Shown one piece after another: positions 60,692 through 64,000 of a stretch of 64,000 nucleotides of DNA. A model generated the notes under the pieces. That model saw only the letters and a list, made by a program, of their open reading frames with translations. It made no database searches and was not told the origin of the DNA. This stretch comes from JBFLVU01 sp964589625 (GTDB lineage: Bacteria > Acidobacteriota > UBA4820 > DSQY01): positions 76,000-139,999 of the forward strand of contig CAZPSH010000005.1 of the NCBI GenBank assembly GCA_964589625.1. Reading direction: 5' to 3'. The position numbers were made by a program, and so were the translations under genes. Numbering within the stretch: the first letter of the stretch is position 1; each line of letters opens with the position of its first letter.

Positions 60692-62174
60692 GGCGAACCT
60701 CCTCTCTTCCTCGTCAGGGTGTCGGGGCGGAGCCCTGACGACAGCCCGAACGAGAGGGGAGCCCCGGCCGGTTCGGGCGGCAGGTGGCGGCTCAGGGGGA
60801 AGGTACCGGGAGAAGGCATCCCCGAAGTCCCCCTGCTGGTTCCCCCGGAAGGTGGTCCCCTCCTGCTTCCACTTCACCGGGGAGATCCCGAAGGGGTGGA
60901 GGAGGCCGGCCATCTGCTGGGCGCTGATCGGTCCCCGATTCCTCCAGTCGGGCCACAAGCGCTCTTCCATGGCGTGGAGGTGGCGAAGGATCTCCTCGGA
61001 CTCGAGCCGGTTCCTTCCGATGGTCGTGAAGATGTCGCGCAGGTCCTCCAGGAGGGTCACCCCCACGGAGGTCTCCTGGGCGGTGTGCTGGGAGAGACGG
61101 AAGGCGCTCTCACGAGCCCTCCAGGGCCATTCCTGCCCTAGCTCGTCGGCGATGTCGAGCAGGGGCCGCCAGTTGTCCCGCGTGCGGTCCCGGATGATGC
61201 CCGCGGGGATCTCCGGTTCTGCGAACCTCAGGGCCTCCACATGGTCCAGGGCCCACCTCGCGGGCACGCTTCTCAGGTCCTGCATGTCGGCCAGGCGGTG
61301 GAGCTGCAGCCGCTCGATGGATTCGGTGTGGGCCCTGCGGCGCATGCGGAGGGTAATGGACCGGTCGGCGAGGGTGCCCGGCAGTTCTCCGATGAGGGCC
61401 ACGGCCTTGGGGGTCCACGTGCTGAACATACAGACCTGGAAGTCGTCCCCCACTACCCGCGTCACGTAGGCCTGGCTGCGCATGTGGCCGCTGTTGAGGA
61501 TGCCCCGCAGACCTTCAGAGTCGCCGAGGAAGGTGTCCGCCTCGTCCAGGAGGAGGGTCGGCTTGAAGTAGTCCGTCACCCGGAAGACGGCCGACGGGGT
61601 GATGTTGGCCGAAGTGAGGGGCTTGGGAACCAATGCGCCGAGAAGAGCGAGGGCCGTGCTCTTGCCGCAGCCCTTGTAGGGGCTTGTGAGGGCCAGGATG
61701 GGGGGGATCTCGAAGCGTCATGGGCGTGGGCGAAGAGGCTCCAGAGGCTCAGGGCCACCACCTGGTCTCCGTCGATGGCGAGGTAGCGCCTCACGGCTTC
61801 CTCGACGCGCGAAAGGAGCGCGGCGCCTTCCACCGGTTCGGGCCAGGGTTCCGGTTCCTTGAAGCCCACGGCGCTCCCCGCCTTGAGGTCCCCGCCCGCC
61901 TCACTGAGGGCGGCATGACCGAATCCACGATCCGGCCCGGGCTCGCGAACCCAAGGGCACGAAGCCGCTTCACGGCGCCCTCGCGCGCCAGCTCGCGCGA
62001 GGGGTCGTCCATCCCCCGTCGCGCCTCCTTGAAGTGATCCAGGGCCGCGAGCATCTGCCCCGAGCCCGGACTCTCCGAAAGGGACTCCAGCCGGGACAGC
62101 GCCTCCTCGGGCGTGGTGGTGTGGCGGGGCTCCATGGAGGCAAGCGCTTCGAGGTTGCTCTTCGGTTCACTCAT
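60362..62174 (-). pseudogene. Frameshifted DUF3631 primase-type ATPase, fused in frame to MobC
   Basis: Three frames make one protein. They are the N terminus from ATG 62174 (LSRLESLSESPGSGQML, REGAVKRLRALGFASPGRIVD); a middle part (GFKEPEPWPEPVEGAALLSRVEEAVRRYL, FAHAHDA); and the DUF3631 domain (SPYKGCGKSTAL Walker A, LLLDEADTFLGDSEGLRGILNSGH). Breaks lie near 61910 and 61716; the latter needs one extra base to restore FEIPPIL. After the DUF3631 end the frame reads straight into MobC. It is probably inactive unless these are sequencing errors. Confidence 0.7.
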
Positions 62175-62476
62175 GAGCGCTGCCGAGCGAGGGCGAGCGC
62201 TTTCGAGGACGCCGAGGACTCCCGTCAACTCCCGAGAAGTAGAGACAGCTAGATTGCACTTCCGAGCACTCCAGAAGACTTGAATCAACTATATTAAACA
62301 TGGCCACTACCTCCTTACTTCGCGGGCGAATATATATCCCTGAACAGCGGTTGTCCAGTCCAAAGTCGGACAGGTGCATTAAAATGAATCAAATAATCAC
62401 CCATTAGGTGAAGCATGGTTGCATTTTGCTGAAATGTGCGCTATATTGGACCTGGAGGTGAGAAAGGCGCCATGCC
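62175..62476. other. Divergent regulatory gap
   Basis: Separates the leftward DUF3631/MobC genes from the rightward HigBA pair. It is AT-richer than average (ATATATATCCC around 62331). It holds the higB promoter and no supported gene. Confidence 0.4.
62419..62447 (+). promoter_or_regulatory. Promoter of the HigBA pair
   Basis: TTGCAT (62419-62424), 17-nt spacer, TATATT (62442-62447), with GGAGGTGAG and the higB ATG following within 30 bases. Confidence 0.6.
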
Positions 62477-62776
62477 ATGAACTTCCGTTTCGAAGATCAA
62501 AGACTCACGACCCTTTATGAAACGGAAGAGGGCGCCAAGAGGTATCCCGCCGAAGTGGTGGAGGCCTTTTTCCGCCGGATGGCATCGATTAAGGCGGCGA
62601 AGGACGAGCGAGACCTGCGTGCGCTGAAGGGGGCCAGGCTGGAGAAGCTGAAAGGAGAGAAAGACCGCCACTCGATTCGGCTGAACAAGAAGTGGCGGCT
62701 GATCTTGCGGTTCGAAAGGGATGCAGGGGGTGGCATTGTAGTGGTCTTGGAAATCAGTGACCACTACGACGACTGA
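62477..62776 (+). CDS. higB: HigB-type toxin (RelE superfamily)
   Basis: 99 residues: FRFEDQRLTTLYETEEG at the start, RDLRALKGARLEKLKGEKDRHSIRLNKKWRLILRFE and HYDD at the end, typical of plasmid-maintenance killer/HigB mRNA interferases. Toxin precedes antitoxin, as in other higBA pairs. 11 nt to the antitoxin gene. Confidence 0.88.
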   Translation: MNFRFEDQRLTTLYETEEGAKRYPAEVVEAFFRRMASIKAAKDERDLRALKGARLEKLKGEKDRHSIRLNKKWRLILRFERDAGGGIVVVLEISDHYDD

Positions 62777-62787
62777 GGAGGTCGGCT

Positions 62788-63873
62788 ATGAACAAGGAAA
62801 TGCTCCCGGCGCGGGCAGTGAAGCCTGGGGACATTCTTCGCGAAGAAATGGAAGCTCGTGAGTGGTCGCAGGGCGATCTGGCTCAGATCCTGGGGCGGCC
62901 CACTCAGGTCGTAAACGAGATCCTGCAGGGACGGAAGGCCATCACCCCTGAAACGGCCCTTGGGCTCGCAACCGCATTTGGGACCTCGCCCGAGTTCTGG
63001 CTGAATTTGGAGAACGCATATCGTCTGCATTTGGCGAGAGCAAGCCAACCACGGGAAGAGGTTCAACGAAGGGCGCAATTGTATAGTTTGGCTCCGATAA
63101 AGGAGATGATGAAGAGAGGGTGGATAAGGGAGACTTCTGATCTTCAAGAGCTGGAGAAGGAACTACTCCGCTTTTACCGTGCACCCAATCTACAAGCAAT
63201 TGCGGCCCTTCAAGTGCGGTTCCGATTTTCGGCAAGTCAAACGCCGGACACGCCGTCTCTATGGGCATGGGTTACACAGGCAAGGAACCTCGCGGAGCGG
63301 CAAGAGGTCGGGGTATTCGAGCCGAGAGAGTTCCCGAAGGAGGCGGCCGAACTGTCGCGTATTTCATCCTCTCTTGAGGAAACGAGTCGCCTGCCAGGCC
63401 GCCTGGCCGAAATGGGAATTCGGTTCGTCTTGGTGCCTCACCTCCCCAAGACCTATGCCGATGGCGCCGCGTTCTGGCTTGATGAAAACAGCCCTGCGGT
63501 AGCTCTCTCCCTTAGGTATGACCGAGTGGACAACTTCTGGTTCACTCTAATGCACGAGCTGGCTCACCTTGGAGGCGCAACAAAGGAGCGGCATGACTTT
63601 CTCGATAACGATTTGGACCAGAACGAGACGGCAGGAGAAGAGGGTAGAGCCAATCGGCAAGCCTCAGAATGGCTCTTGCCTAGAAAAGCATTTGCTGGTT
63701 TCGTGCGAAGGACCCGCCCGTATTTCTCTCTTCAGGCGATCCGTTCCTTCGCAGTAAGCCAAGGAGTTCATCCGGCCATTGTGGTCGGTCGACTCCACCA
63801 TGAAGGACACATCCCCTTCGGACAACTTCGGGGCACGCTGGGGAGAGTTCGCCACTTGTTCCCCATGGCCTGA
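62788..63873 (+). CDS. higA: HigA-type antitoxin fused to an ImmA/IrrE metallopeptidase
   Basis: 361 residues. The N-terminal XRE/HigA helix-turn-helix (about 8-75: KPGDILREEMEAREWSQGDLAQILG, TPEFWLNLENAY-type end) is followed by a large domain with the ImmA/IrrE zinc site LMHELAHLGG (about 253) and a downstream Glu (EEGRANRQASEWLLP). ImmA domains cleave repressors. The combination suggests an antitoxin-repressor with a protease domain. Usual HigA is about 100 residues. Confidence 0.88.
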   Translation: MNKEMLPARAVKPGDILREEMEAREWSQGDLAQILGRPTQVVNEILQGRKAITPETALGLATAFGTSPEFWLNLENAYRLHLARASQPREEVQRRAQLYSLAPIKEMMKRGWIRETSDLQELEKELLRFYRAPNLQAIAALQVRFRFSASQTPDTPSLWAWVTQARNLAERQEVGVFEPREFPKEAAELSRISSSLEETSRLPGRLAEMGIRFVLVPHLPKTYADGAAFWLDENSPAVALSLRYDRVDNFWFTLMHELAHLGGATKERHDFLDNDLDQNETAGEEGRANRQASEWLLPRKAFAGFVRRTRPYFSLQAIRSFAVSQGVHPAIVVGRLHHEGHIPFGQLRGTLGRVRHLFPMA

Positions 63874-63887
63874 GCTAGGGAAGACAA

Positions 63888-64000
63888 ATGGATAGAGATA
63901 CCGACGGGCGAAAGACTTTTCTGCCACGAAACATCCTAATCGGACTCACTACTGTCCGGTTGTTTGCTGAGCAACCCGATGTAAGTTCTTCTCTGTGCAA
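63888..64000 (+). CDS. Partial open reading frame at the window end
   Basis: ATG at 63888 opens a frame of 37 codons (MDRDTDGRKTFLPRNILIGL) that runs off the window. GGAAG lies 6 nt upstream. Not recognised; it may continue the HigBA operon. Confidence 0.35.
   Translation, partial: MDRDTDGRKTFLPRNILIGLTTVRLFAEQPDVSSSLC

Overview
The window is GC-rich bacterial chromosome. A Kdo/WaaP-type kinase gene, several lipoprotein genes, a UbiX/UbiA pair and an EF-Tu with an unusual switch I point to a diderm outside the Proteobacteria. Acidobacteriota is my best guess, but it is an inference. Gene starts often use GTG or TTG behind strong AGGAGG-type ribosome binding sites, and many neighbours overlap by 4 nt.

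Bases 1-21,350 are core housekeeping genes in short operons: aspS-hisS, smpB with an ECF sigma/zinc-finger anti-sigma pair, a redox/lipoprotein/patatin run, tRNA-Leu and tRNA-Cys, a ferritin-VIT iron transporter, tsaE-nnr, a TPR/double-cNMP protein, a one-Cys BCP peroxiredoxin, ubiX-ubiA, a CoA-disulfide-reductase-like enzyme, a sugar kinase, and mtaB-TPR-rarA. Bases 21,357-41,011 are one minus-strand translation locus. It runs from a well-formed promoter (TTGACA-17-TAAGAT) through rpsL, rpsG, fusA, tuf, the S10, spc and alpha clusters to rplQ, and probably on into rarA and mtaB.

From the tRNA-Ser(CGA) gene at 43,155 onward the window is a genomic island. The last 59 bases of this tRNA are repeated at 58,824-58,882 with 56 of 59 matches, and a more decayed third tail lies at 59,082-59,112. 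A decayed tyrosine integrase sits 22 bp after the tRNA. An intact integrase of the same family follows the third tail. This looks like two elements inserted in tandem at one tRNA.

Element A (about 43.25-58.88 kb) carries two systems. The first is a three-gene secreted operon: a 56-residue four-cysteine peptide, a propeller-like protein, and an 897-residue repeat protein. Its promoter has a run of 14 G between TTGACA and TAAAAT, giving a 20-nt spacer, which is the architecture of a phase-variable promoter. The second is an unusual type I restriction-modification locus: HTH/AT-hook-HsdM, HsdS fused to an MNT nucleotidyltransferase domain, an overlapping HEPN gene, HsdR carrying an in-frame palindromic insertion, a YgjP-like metallopeptidase and an ERCC4-HhH nuclease. 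ORF6N, NYN and truncated DUF1016 genes are embedded in it, with signs of recombination between hsdM tails. Element B (59.1 kb to at least 64 kb) has the intact integrase, a MobC-like gene, a frameshifted DUF3631 primase-type gene, and a HigB/HigA-ImmA toxin-antitoxin pair.
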